Of a stretch of 64,000 bases of DNA, positions 55,731 through 63,859 are shown in pieces. The stretch comes from CAITWD01 sp963727285 (GTDB lineage: Bacteria > Actinomycetota > Thermoleophilia > Miltoncostaeales > Miltoncostaeaceae): positions 14,667 to 78,666 of the forward strand of contig CAVSFF010000008.1 of the NCBI GenBank assembly GCA_963727285.1. The letters are read 5' to 3'. Numbering within the stretch: the first letter of the stretch is position 1; each line of letters begins with the position of its first letter. The notes beneath the pieces were generated by a model. The model was given only the letters and a program-made list of their open reading frames with translations. It did not search any database and was not told the origin of the DNA. The position numbers and the translations under genes were made by a program.

Positions 55731-56078
55731 TCAGTTGTACCAAGCGCAGTAGCCGCTCTCGGTGTAGCTGACGTCGTTCAGGCACCAGGCGCGCGTCGCG
55801 ATTCCGAGCGGTGAGCCGTTCTGCACGAACTGATACGACCAGGTCTCGCCCTGGATGACGCCGGCGGTGTTTTCGAACCTGATATGGACGATGTCCGAGG
55901 GGTTTTGTGTCGACATGCGGTCGTAGTTCATGACCACGTTGCCTTTGACCGGATTGAGCCAGCTACCGCCCGATCCGAGACTTCCATTGGCGTACACATG
56001 GGTCGCGGCCATGGCGGGAACTGCAGCCAGTCCGGCGACCAGAAGCCCATACAACACAGGGCGCCGCCATCGCTTCAT
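55731..56078 (-). CDS. Small secreted protein of unknown function
   Basis: 115 residues from ATG 56078 with TAAGGAG 7 nt upstream. Clear signal peptide (VLYGLLVAGLAAVPAMA, cleavage AMA|AT) giving a mature protein of about 90 residues with two Cys near the C-terminus (RAWCLND and SGYCAWYN) and an aromatic-rich end. Driven by the best sigma70-type promoter in the window (56148-56177). No family recognised; the layout resembles small secreted or phage-tail-like beta proteins. Confidence 0.7.
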   Translation of the reverse strand: MKRWRRPVLYGLLVAGLAAVPAMAATHVYANGSLGSGGSWLNPVKGNVVMNYDRMSTQNPSDIVHIRFENTAGVIQGETWSYQFVQNGSPLGIATRAWCLNDVSYTESGYCAWYN

Positions 56079-56147
56079 GCGCGCTCCTTACCGATCGTGG
56101 ATGTCGTCGCGTCGCCGGGTCCCTGACGCCCCCGGGCACGCCGCATC

Positions 56148-56177
56148 ACCGTAGGAACGGGAGTTAGATGCCGTCAA
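56148..56177 (-). promoter_or_regulatory. Sigma70-type promoter of the small secreted protein operon
   Basis: On the minus strand TTGACG (56172-56177), 18-nt spacer, TACGGT (56148-56153). About 60 nt of leader precede the ribosome binding site and ATG 56078. Confidence 0.65.
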
Positions 56178-56507
56178 TCACCTCAGGGGGTTACCCCGTG
56201 TCAACCGGCGGGGTGATCCTTCGCATCCCGAGACCGCGGCGATCGGCGTGTCCGGGGCACCCTGCCGTCCGGGGTGCGTGGCCGTCGTCACAGGTCATCG
56301 GGATTCCCGGTAACGCGCTGGCGCGAACCGGACATTGAACAATCGACGACGTGCCGTCAGCGGACGTCGTCTGCCGTCCACCGGGAGCGCCGCGCAGATG
56401 CATCGTGTCGACTGTCGATCGTGGTCTCATCGTGTGGCCGGTGCCGGTCCGCGCGCGGTCGCCGCGTGGCCACCGGCCACCGATGGATGGGCCGAGGCGG
56501 TCGTGCG
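56178..56507. other. Intergenic region between divergent secreted-protein genes
   Basis: About 330 nt. It contains a short GGGG/CCCC palindrome near 56188-56198 next to the minus-strand promoter. Open frames cross it on both strands, but none has a plausible product; the plus-strand promoter for 56508 was not identified. Confidence 0.3.
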
Positions 56508-57188
56508 GTGCGCGTAAACCCCCGGTCCTTCCCGGATGCGTCCCGCGGTCGAGCGGACAGCTCGCGCCGTTGGGCGCGGTCGGCTGCATACGTCGGTGTC
56601 GCGGCGGTCGTTGTCGGGGTGCCGGTGGTGTCCGCGGTCACCGGCGCATTCGGGGGGGCGTTGCAAGGTCTGGTGCTGGGGCGCTGGCTCTCGCCACCGC
56701 CGGCGCGCTCCCCGGCATCGAATCTGTCCGTCACGTCGGCCCCCGTTGCGCCGGGCTCTCGCGATCTCGCCCCGGGCTCCGCCGGCGACGTCTGGATCCA
56801 GATTGCAAACCCGAACGCGTTCCCGGTCGAAATTACCGCCGTCACTCTCCCGAGCACGAGCGCCCATGCGAGCGGGCATCCGATCGGGAGCCCTCGCGGC
56901 GCCCGTGCAAGCTGTTCGGGTGGCGCGCCGTCGGGGGTAACGTGGCGCGGCGCGATGCCGGCCGTTGCAAGCGTGCACCTGCTGGCGAGGCCGCTTGTCG
57001 TCGGGCCCAGCGGAAGCAGCGACGAGCCGTTGATCGTGAAGCTCGCCGATGCAGCGGCGATGGATGCAAACGCGCCGGCGGCCTGCGAGTCGACGGTCTT
57101 TGACATGCCGGCGCTCGCCGGCCTGACGACGACACGCCCGATACTCCCGGTCACGCCCAGCCCCACGATGGATCGCTGGGGCCGATGA
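56508..57188 (+). CDS. Exported or membrane protein of unknown function
   Basis: About 226 residues from GTG 56508 (ATG 56487 is an alternative). An Arg-rich N-terminus precedes one hydrophobic segment (SAAYVGVAAVVVGVPVVSAV). The extracytoplasmic part has strand-rich text such as GDVWIQIANPNAFPVEITAV, resembling an Ig-like or late-competence surface fold, and two likely disulfide Cys. No family recognised. It lies 120 nt upstream of the GH5-like gene in the same direction. Confidence 0.55.
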   Translation: MRVNPRSFPDASRGRADSSRRWARSAAYVGVAAVVVGVPVVSAVTGAFGGALQGLVLGRWLSPPPARSPASNLSVTSAPVAPGSRDLAPGSAGDVWIQIANPNAFPVEITAVTLPSTSAHASGHPIGSPRGARASCSGGAPSGVTWRGAMPAVASVHLLARPLVVGPSGSSDEPLIVKLADAAAMDANAPAACESTVFDMPALAGLTTTRPILPVTPSPTMDRWGR

Positions 57189-57308
57189 GGTCCACGACGC
57201 CTCGACGCGCCGACAGACCGGTTCCCGTCTTGACATGACACGTTGCGCTTGGGAGCTTGGCCCAAGCAGTCTGCCCGCTTTGATCCCCCTGACGAAAGCG
57301 AGCACCCG

Positions 57309-59111
57309 ATGCCGCCAGCCCCTGCGCAATCCGCTGATGCGCGTGTTGCCCGGATATTCCGGCGAGTTCTCGCCGGAATCGGCGTGGCCGCGGTGTGCGT
57401 GTGCATCGGATTGTTGGCTGCCGGCGCTTCGGCTGGCACGAACGCCACGCCGCCCGGGGTACGCGTGGTCGGCAAGACATGGTTTCTCGAAGGGGCCAAC
57501 CTGCCGTGGCTTCGCCAGGGGTGCGACTTCGGCTGCGGGACCGCCGGGGGCGTCCGCTCGCAGCTGCCGGTACTCGACGCCACGTTTCGGAATCTTGCCC
57601 GTCGCGGGGTGCGGGTCGTGCGGTGGTATGCGTTCCCGGGCAGCGCGTGGCAGATTGCGCGGGCAGCTGACGGGACGCCGACCCAACTGCAGGCCGCGCG
57701 CGTCTTCCCGGACATGGATGCGGCGGTCGCATTGGCCTCGCGGTACGACATCTACCTGGATTTCGTCCTGTTTTCGGACGATCGCAAGATCCCGCTGACC
57801 TGGATGTCGGACCCTGCCCAGCAGGCCGCGCTTGCCGGTGCACTCTCACCCCTGTTTCACCGTTACGCCTCCAACCCGCACGTTCTGGGGTGGGAGATCT
57901 TCGACGAGCCGGAGCGTGGGATTGACCAGGGCACCGTCACGGCGGCAGACGTTCAGTCGACCACGCGGCAAATTGCGACAGCGATCCATCGCAACTCTCA
58001 CGCGCTGTCAAGCGTCGGCCCCGAGTCGGTGGACCGGATCGGACTCTGGACCGGTCTTGGCCTCGACTTCTATGCGCCGCACTGGTTTACCGGCATGACC
58101 GGTACCGCGTGTGCGCTGTGCACGAATGTCGCGCATCTCGCCGCCGCCTATGGCGCGGACCGACCGGTGGTGATCGGCGCGATGGATCCGGGGGGCTCGG
58201 CCGCCCGCGCGTACGCACGGCTCGATTCCACCAAGGGGCGCGGGTATGCGGGAGCGTTCTTGTGGGCGGCGCTCGGCGGCGTGCATCCGAGCGCGCCGAG
58301 CGGTGCCGAGCATGTCCCGCTGACCGCCACGTGGAAGTTCGCCTACGCGACGACCACCGCAGGGCCGCACGCCCGCCCCTTGAACCCGTGCATCGGTCCG
58401 CAGGCATACCTGTATCTGTGTCCGGACTTGCGCATGAGCCCACCGGCCAACCTGTCTGCACGACACTATGACGGGCACACGCTGCTGCTGTCCCAGAACT
58501 CGATCAACAGCGTGGGTCGCGGCCCTGCCGAGATTTTCGGGCGCCGAAGCGGCGAGTACACGATGGCGGCTGTCCAGCATCTTCACCTGCGCCGCGGGGG
58601 CTACATCACGATCAACACGGGCGCGACGCTGTTCTTCAAGCCGATCCCCGGCCAGTACCGATATTGGAAGTGGCACAACGCGGCGGCGATGCAGCTCTGG
58701 CGTCTCGACAGTCACGGCAACCCTGTGCAGTTGGTGCGCGTCGGTCCGAAGACGAACTACTGCCTGCGCGATCTCAAGCGGACCCACGGGTCTCTCGCCG
58801 GGTCACCGCGGGGGGCGCATTACCCGGGGTGCAGCCAGAGCTACGGGGCGGGAACTCGCACCCTCGGGACCTCGGTCGGCTGGTCAGACATCTATCCGGC
58901 CAGCTACAACGAGAACTACATCGATGTGACCGGCCTCACTGGGTGCTTTGCCTACGTGCACATCGCCGACCCGACCAACGTCATCTACGAATCGAACGAC
59001 GACAACAACTCCAATTCCGTTGCCGTCCGGCTGCCGTGGAAGGGCTCGAGCTCGGGCTGCGCAAGGGCCAAGCCGCTGCCGGTGAGCGCCGCCGGAGGTG
59101 ACGGGTACTGA
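57309..59111 (+). CDS. Secreted GH5-like protein with C-terminal lysyl-oxidase-like domain
   Basis: 600 residues from ATG 57309. Membrane/signal segment (GIGVAAVCVCIGLLAAGASA). Residues about 50-370 resemble a clan GH-A cellulase/mannanase fold: FLEGANLPWL, GVRVVRWYAF, HVLGWEIFDEPERG (acid/base region) and LGLDFYAPHWF; the strand that should carry the nucleophile reads PVVIGAMDPGG, without the expected Glu. Residues about 415-590 match lysyl oxidase (PF01186-like): MAAVQHLHLRRGGYI, TNYCLRDLKR, GWSDIYPASYNENYIDVTG and VIYESNDDNNSNSVAV. The copper-ligand stretch is WKWHNAAAMQLW, with fewer His than active enzymes. Both domains may be binding rather than catalytic. Confidence 0.7.
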   Translation: MPPAPAQSADARVARIFRRVLAGIGVAAVCVCIGLLAAGASAGTNATPPGVRVVGKTWFLEGANLPWLRQGCDFGCGTAGGVRSQLPVLDATFRNLARRGVRVVRWYAFPGSAWQIARAADGTPTQLQAARVFPDMDAAVALASRYDIYLDFVLFSDDRKIPLTWMSDPAQQAALAGALSPLFHRYASNPHVLGWEIFDEPERGIDQGTVTAADVQSTTRQIATAIHRNSHALSSVGPESVDRIGLWTGLGLDFYAPHWFTGMTGTACALCTNVAHLAAAYGADRPVVIGAMDPGGSAARAYARLDSTKGRGYAGAFLWAALGGVHPSAPSGAEHVPLTATWKFAYATTTAGPHARPLNPCIGPQAYLYLCPDLRMSPPANLSARHYDGHTLLLSQNSINSVGRGPAEIFGRRSGEYTMAAVQHLHLRRGGYITINTGATLFFKPIPGQYRYWKWHNAAAMQLWRLDSHGNPVQLVRVGPKTNYCLRDLKRTHGSLAGSPRGAHYPGCSQSYGAGTRTLGTSVGWSDIYPASYNENYIDVTGLTGCFAYVHIADPTNVIYESNDDNNSNSVAVRLPWKGSSSGCARAKPLPVSAAGGDGY

Positions 59112-59236
59112 CCGTGCCGGTGCACGGTGACCTATCGCGCCGAAACATCCGGTGGGATTCGCGCTGTCTTCCGGCGACAGCTCGCCCATATCAAAGACAC
59201 GTCACGTTTTGGAGGGTGAGGATCGGGGGCGGAAGA

Positions 59237-59307
59237 CCAGGCGTGAACCCGCGACATTCAGCTTGGGAAGCCGATTGCAGCGCCACGAGCCGCTGAGAAA
59301 CGCCTGA
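59237..59307 (-). other. Degenerate tRNA-Gly(CCC)-like sequence, candidate attachment site remnant
   Basis: On the minus strand the 71 nt start TCAGGCG and end CGCCTGG, a near-complete acceptor-type stem. Inside lie a D-arm-like TCTCAGCGG, a 5-bp anticodon arm around loop TTCCCAA (anticodon CCC, Gly) and the variable/T-arm sequence TGTCGCGGGTTC, after which roughly 8-9 nt of the T arm are missing. The D region does not fold canonically. It lies 180 nt from a tyrosine integrase, an enzyme class that commonly targets tRNA 3' halves. Not a functional tRNA as it stands. Confidence 0.4.
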
Positions 59308-59353
59308 TTTGGTAGGCCACTATCTCCGCTATTGAGGCTTTCCTGTGCTGATG

Positions 59354-59401
59354 TGGTACCTAAAGTGGTACCCACGCGAACATGGTACCCACGTGGTACC
59401 C
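59354..59401. repeat. Four TGGTACC repeats upstream of the integrase
   Basis: TGGTACC occurs at 59354, 59366, 59383 and 59394, the last three extended to TGGTACCCACG. Spacing is 12, 17 and 11 nt, close to one helical turn for two of the intervals. They end just upstream of a TATGAT -10 element, so they could be binding sites for the integrase, an excisionase or a repressor. Confidence 0.65.
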
Positions 59402-59408
59402 ACGGGTC

Positions 59409-59414
59409 TATGAT
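59409..59414 (+). promoter_or_regulatory. -10 element of the integrase gene
   Basis: TATGAT, a near-consensus -10, about 70 nt before ATG 59486. The -35 position falls inside the TGGTACC repeat array, which would allow repression by a protein bound there. Confidence 0.5.
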
Positions 59415-59485
59415 GGTCATAGCGCACAAAGAAGCCCTCGCGCGAGTGGCATCGCCGAGGGCACGGACGCACCGGAGAGACCGGC

Positions 59486-60823
59486 ATGTCAACACCAAAC
59501 CCTAGCGCCGCGATCGTCGTTCGCACCCATGGCGGGCAGGCGTTCTATGAGGCCAAGTTCCGCTATCAGGGCAGGCAGATCAAGCGCCGCGTCGGGCCGG
59601 CGTGGCTTGACCCTGACCCGGCGACGGGTGAGTGGGTCCCGCGGCGCGGACGCATCGCCGATGGCTTCTACGACGAGCGGCGGGCGCACGTGGCCGCTGC
59701 CCAGATCGTGGCGCGGTACGTCGCCGAGGCCGACGACCAGAAGCGCGTACACCGCGAGCGCCGAGCCAAGGGCGTGAGCTTCCGTGAGGTCGCACACGCC
59801 TACCTTGGCTGGCTCGAGGACATCAAGGGGGCAAAGCCCTCAACGCTCCACGACTACCGCTATCTCCTAGCCGAGCCCGGTGTGCCCAAGAAGCGCGGCA
59901 AGGGCGTCATCGCCGGACACATCATGGCCGCGCTCGGGGATCGTCCGGCCGCCAAGATCACGACTCGCCAGGTCGAGGAGCTGTTGACGACGATCGCCGC
60001 CACCCGGGTGTCGGCGCGGACGGTCAACAGGCACCGCGCAATGGTCTCGGCAATCTTCAACTACGGCATGCGCGAGTCAACCTTCCACCTGCCAGCCAAC
60101 CCTGCCGCGGCGGCCGACAAGCGCCGCGAGCCGCATCCGGGTCCGCTTGTCTACTACCGCGTCGAAGAGGTCGAGGCGCTGGCGCGGGCGCTCGCAGATG
60201 GCGAGCACCGCACCGCCAGGGGGTACGCGGTAAGCGAGGCCGAAGGCGCGACCCAGCGGGCCGAGGATCTGCAAGATGCCGAGATGGTGCGCGTCTCGGC
60301 CTATGCCGGCCTGCGCCTCGGCGAACTCTTGGCGCTTCGCTGGCGGGACGTGGACTTCGGGGGACACGCCCTGACGATCGGTCGCGCCATAAGCGCCGGG
60401 GTCGAAGCGTCCACGAAATCCGGCCGCGTGCGCCGGGTGCCACTCCCCGACCAGGTCGCCGCCGCCCTTGATCGCGTGAGTCGCCGTGCGGACTTCACCG
60501 GTCCCGACGAGATGGTGTTCTGCAACGCATTTGGCCGGACGCTCGACACCTCGGCACTGCGCCGACGCTTTGCGCGCGCACAGACCGCCGCCGGGGTGCG
60601 CCCCTTGCGCTGGCACGATCTGCGCCACACCTATGGGTCGCTCCTCGCGGCGAACGGCGTTGATCTGGTGACGATTCAGGCAGTGATGGGCCATAGCGCC
60701 CTGGCGACAACGGGTCGCTACCTGCATGCACGACCGGCGTCGGATCAGGCGGCAACTTTTACGCGTGCCTTCGAGCCCTCGCCAGTGAGACGCGACGCTT
60801 CGGCCTTGATCTCCCGAGGGTGA
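59486..60823 (+). CDS. Tyrosine-type site-specific integrase
   Basis: 445 residues from ATG 59486 (GGAGAG upstream). N-terminal arm-binding-like domain (residues 1-90), SAM-like core-binding domain (about 95-215, VSFREVAHAYLGWLEDIKG) and catalytic domain with Arg in YAGLRLGELLALRWRDVD, HDLRHTYGSLLAANG (HxxR) and MGHSALATTGRYLHA (His and nucleophilic Tyr). All catalytic residues are present, so it could be active. Phage/ICE-type. No excisionase or conjugation gene is visible within the 3 kb to its right. Confidence 0.93.
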   Translation: MSTPNPSAAIVVRTHGGQAFYEAKFRYQGRQIKRRVGPAWLDPDPATGEWVPRRGRIADGFYDERRAHVAAAQIVARYVAEADDQKRVHRERRAKGVSFREVAHAYLGWLEDIKGAKPSTLHDYRYLLAEPGVPKKRGKGVIAGHIMAALGDRPAAKITTRQVEELLTTIAATRVSARTVNRHRAMVSAIFNYGMRESTFHLPANPAAAADKRREPHPGPLVYYRVEEVEALARALADGEHRTARGYAVSEAEGATQRAEDLQDAEMVRVSAYAGLRLGELLALRWRDVDFGGHALTIGRAISAGVEASTKSGRVRRVPLPDQVAAALDRVSRRADFTGPDEMVFCNAFGRTLDTSALRRRFARAQTAAGVRPLRWHDLRHTYGSLLAANGVDLVTIQAVMGHSALATTGRYLHARPASDQAATFTRAFEPSPVRRDASALISRG

Positions 60824-61115
60824 TTCCGGTGGGGCGCGGTGGAACGCCGATGTCCGCAGGTAGGCTCGTATTGGGTCGCATCGGGACGCGCGTCGGCATT
60901 CGTCGTCAACTCCTTTCGGGAGGTGAAGGTCATCCCAGAGGAGCGGGCTGGTGATCTTTGGCGGCTGGGGTCGGAAACGCCGCGATGGCGCTCCCTCCCA
61001 TTTGGAGATTCCAGCGGACGCGGTACCTCCGCTTCTGGCGAATATGAGGATAAACGCAATCTTGTTGCCAGGAGGTCGTCCCGATCGTCCGCACAGATCT
61101 CCGGCATGCAGCCGA
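60824..61115. other. Intergenic region downstream of the integrase
   Basis: 292 nt between convergent genes. It is slightly less GC-rich than its surroundings around 61000-61080. No gene, hairpin or repeat was recognised. Confidence 0.3.
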
Positions 61116-62177
61116 TCACCCGTGGGTGATTCCCGCCTTGGCGGTCGCCGACCCACCGGTCCACACGAGGTGGTCGCCGGTGCTGTACCGCAGCGGGCCC
61201 CGCGCGACGCCCCCCACCACGAGCGACGCGATGCCGCTCGCCATGGGTGCCGGCGGCACCAGGGTCACATCGCCCGACGCGGACGCCGCCGAGGCGATCG
61301 TGAATCCTGACGGCGAGACGAGCGACACGACCGCGCCGGGACGCGCGCCGCTTATCTTTACCGGACCTGCCCCCGCGACCCAGAAGTCCCGGAACGTTGC
61401 TCGATATGCGATGTCGCGCGATTGGACCTCGAGGTAGGCCTGGTACGGCCCTGGGATGTTGAGGTGCAAGCCGCAACCGGAGTACACGGCCTGGCCGCCG
61501 AGCCACACCGCAAGACACGAGCGGCCGTCGGTGCGCAGGGAGATGCTCCGCACAAGCGGTCCACCGCGTTGCGGACGGCTGCGCCAGAAGACCTCGGTGC
61601 TCGCATCCGCGATCAGGCCGTGGGCGTAACCGACTTCCCAAGTGGTGCGCCTGAGTGCGGTGACTGCGGCGACGACGACATAGTTGATCGCGCCGCTGCG
61701 TTGGGTGAGCGCTGTCTGCACCGCGAATACTGACTCGCCGACTCCACCGGCAGGGATCCGCGCGGGCCGGGACATCTGCACGTGGTAGACCGCATTCGCG
61801 GGCAATCCGTCCAGCGTCACGCCGAACCATCCGAGCCATCCGGAGTGCGGACGCACCCCGATCACCATGCCGCCGACGTGTTGGACCTCATACCCGATCG
61901 ACGCCGGGGCCGAGCCGTTGAAGACGTAGCTGTCCTTCAACTCGCGGGTCGCGCGATTGCCGGTCAATGGGTCGTAGGCCGCCAAACCCGAGACCGGACG
62001 CGCGACCCCTGCCGGAAGCGGGCGCGACACCCCCGTGGTCGAACCCGCGGCTAGTGCAACGACGAGGACCAGCGCGCCGACGGCGAACATGCCCAGCGGC
62101 ATGCGAGTGCGGGCGATCAGGCGCGGAACTGCCGACCAACTCCATCCCGCACGGGGGCCTTCGGCGTGCGCGGTCAT
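61116..62177 (-). CDS. Membrane-anchored extracytoplasmic protein of the pel-like locus, unknown function
   Basis: 353 residues from ATG 62177, overlapping the pelG-like stop by 4 nt (ATGA). One membrane segment near the N-terminus (GMFAVGALVLVVALAAG) and a large outside domain with beta-rich, lectin-like texture: ELKDSYVFNGSAPASIGYEV, LVRSISLRTDGRSCLAVWLG, QAYLEVQSRDIAYRATFRDF. The alternation suggests a jelly-roll carbohydrate-binding fold, but no family is assigned. Tight coupling to pelG suggests a part in export or anchoring of the polysaccharide. Confidence 0.7.
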   Translation of the reverse strand: MTAHAEGPRAGWSWSAVPRLIARTRMPLGMFAVGALVLVVALAAGSTTGVSRPLPAGVARPVSGLAAYDPLTGNRATRELKDSYVFNGSAPASIGYEVQHVGGMVIGVRPHSGWLGWFGVTLDGLPANAVYHVQMSRPARIPAGGVGESVFAVQTALTQRSGAINYVVVAAVTALRRTTWEVGYAHGLIADASTEVFWRSRPQRGGPLVRSISLRTDGRSCLAVWLGGQAVYSGCGLHLNIPGPYQAYLEVQSRDIAYRATFRDFWVAGAGPVKISGARPGAVVSLVSPSGFTIASAASASGDVTLVPPAPMASGIASLVVGGVARGPLRYSTGDHLVWTGGSATAKAGITHG

Positions 62178-63859
62178 AGTGACCGATACCACGCCAGGTC
62201 GGCGCGACGAAGCATCCGCCATGCGCCGACACTTGCCGCCACGGCAAAGACGCCGGCACCGCCGACCATCGCGAGCGCACCGCGCGTCGCAAGCGCCGTA
62301 CCTGGGGCCGCGACCGCGAGCAGCACCGGGGTCACGAGACCGGCGAGGGCACCGAAAAGCGCCGCCGCCACGGCCGGGGCCGGGTTCGACAGGCAGAACA
62401 GCAACTGGGCGTCGAACAGCCCGACCGCCAACAGGGCGAACCCCGCCATGCACGTCCAGAACAGCCATGGGTGGACGTCCAGCCCATTGAGCAGAACTAG
62501 GCCGACGCGGGGCACGATGACGGCAGCGAGCGTCGCTGTGCCGGCGCCGATTGCGAGGGTCAGCGCCAGGTGCAGGCGCCAATACGAATACACGTCCACG
62601 CGGAACTGCGCGACATCGTCTAATGAGTAATCGTTCATGCGGTCGACACACAGTCCGACAAACCGCTCGGTGGCGGCAGACACCTCAGCGAGCGTCGGGA
62701 CGAGCACCAGCAGGGCGGCCCCGGAGGCGATCGCGAAGGTCTGGTTGTAGGCGAACCCCCCGCCGAGCGCACCAGCGGCCACCAGTTGGGGGATGGCGAC
62801 AACGAGCGCGGCCGCAGTGCCGTAGACGGCGTACGGCAGCACGGCGCGGATGGTGGCCGACGTCCGGGGGGTCCACATGCGCGTTCCGTGCCAGCGCCCG
62901 GGTCCGAACAGCACGAGTCCCGACGCGGTCCATGCCAGGGCAGCCATTCCCGCGACGACCCAGACCTGATCCCATGCCAAACGGATCGGGTTGACGTACC
63001 CGCGTTCGAGCAGGACGAATCCCATCCACGCGGCACCGGGCGCGATGATGGCGATCATCACCCAGAACGCGCGGCGCAGGTACAGCGGGGCCAAGCCGAG
63101 CTCGAACGCCGCCAGCACGAAGACCCCGACTGCGGCGAGGCGGTTCGTCGCGGGCGTTCCGTCGTGCAGGATCTGTTCGCGGATCAACCAGAGGGCGAGT
63201 GCACAGGTGCCGGCGAGCGCGAGGCCGGCGATGAGCGTCCGCGTCACGATGTACGCCAGCATGCGGTTCGCGCCGAATCCGAAGTAGAACGAGCCGCGGC
63301 GGGCGAAGGCCTGAATGAATGGCGCGGTGATCACTAGCGCGAAAATCAGGGCGAGGGTCAAGGCCACCGAGACCGTGGGCGTCGCGACCGCCGACGCCCA
63401 GTACGACACACCTGCGACCAGCAGAGTGATCATCGCGATGAGCCACGGCGCCGAGTACAGGAGCCCGTATGCCATTGCGCGCAGATGCGGGACCGCGCCG
63501 GTCGGGTGTCGCGTGCCGATTCGGTGCGGGGCCATCGTCGCCGCGACGGCCGTCGCCTCACGGTCGTCGCCGTCGATGATGTGCCACACGGCGGCGGCGA
63601 TTTCCATGACGCCGCTCGCCCCGAGCTCGCGACAGCGCTCGGGGTTGTATCCGTCAGTCTCGAGCAGCACCGCTACCTGGTGGGCACCCACCGGACGCGG
63701 GCATCGGCCGAGCACCTCCCCGGTGAGCAGGTGCACGATCGCCAAATCGAGCCCGCCCGAACCAGTCGCGATCAGGTCCAGAGGCGCGGGGGCGAGGGTT
63801 GCCGCCGTCTCAGTGGTGGCACGGATCCAGTTGGCCTCGTAGTGCTCTTCGACGGGCAT
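62174..63859 (-). CDS. PelG-like exopolysaccharide exporter (MOP superfamily)
   Basis: 561 residues from ATG 63859; GTG 63862 is an alternative, and AGGAGG at 63868-63873 fits the ATG better. The first about 130 residues form a soluble domain (ATGSGGLDLAIVHLLTGEVL, CRELGASGVMEIAAAVW) not usual in PelG. The rest has about 12 membrane helices with PelG-like text: YSAPWLIAMITLLVAGV, FARRGSFYFGFGANRMLAYI and RFVGLCVDRMNDYSLDDVAQ. PelG moves the Pel polysaccharide across the inner membrane with PelF, D and E. Assignment rests on remembered family features. Confidence 0.65.
   Translation of the reverse strand: MPVEEHYEANWIRATTETAATLAPAPLDLIATGSGGLDLAIVHLLTGEVLGRCPRPVGAHQVAVLLETDGYNPERCRELGASGVMEIAAAVWHIIDGDDREATAVAATMAPHRIGTRHPTGAVPHLRAMAYGLLYSAPWLIAMITLLVAGVSYWASAVATPTVSVALTLALIFALVITAPFIQAFARRGSFYFGFGANRMLAYIVTRTLIAGLALAGTCALALWLIREQILHDGTPATNRLAAVGVFVLAAFELGLAPLYLRRAFWVMIAIIAPGAAWMGFVLLERGYVNPIRLAWDQVWVVAGMAALAWTASGLVLFGPGRWHGTRMWTPRTSATIRAVLPYAVYGTAAALVVAIPQLVAAGALGGGFAYNQTFAIASGAALLVLVPTLAEVSAATERFVGLCVDRMNDYSLDDVAQFRVDVYSYWRLHLALTLAIGAGTATLAAVIVPRVGLVLLNGLDVHPWLFWTCMAGFALLAVGLFDAQLLFCLSNPAPAVAAALFGALAGLVTPVLLAVAAPGTALATRGALAMVGGAGVFAVAASVGAWRMLRRADLAWYRSL

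Noticed and set aside
56357..57751. 464-codon minus-strand frame overlapping the secreted-protein genes
   Set aside because: No domain or start signal; the plus-strand genes in the same place have signal peptides and recognisable domains.
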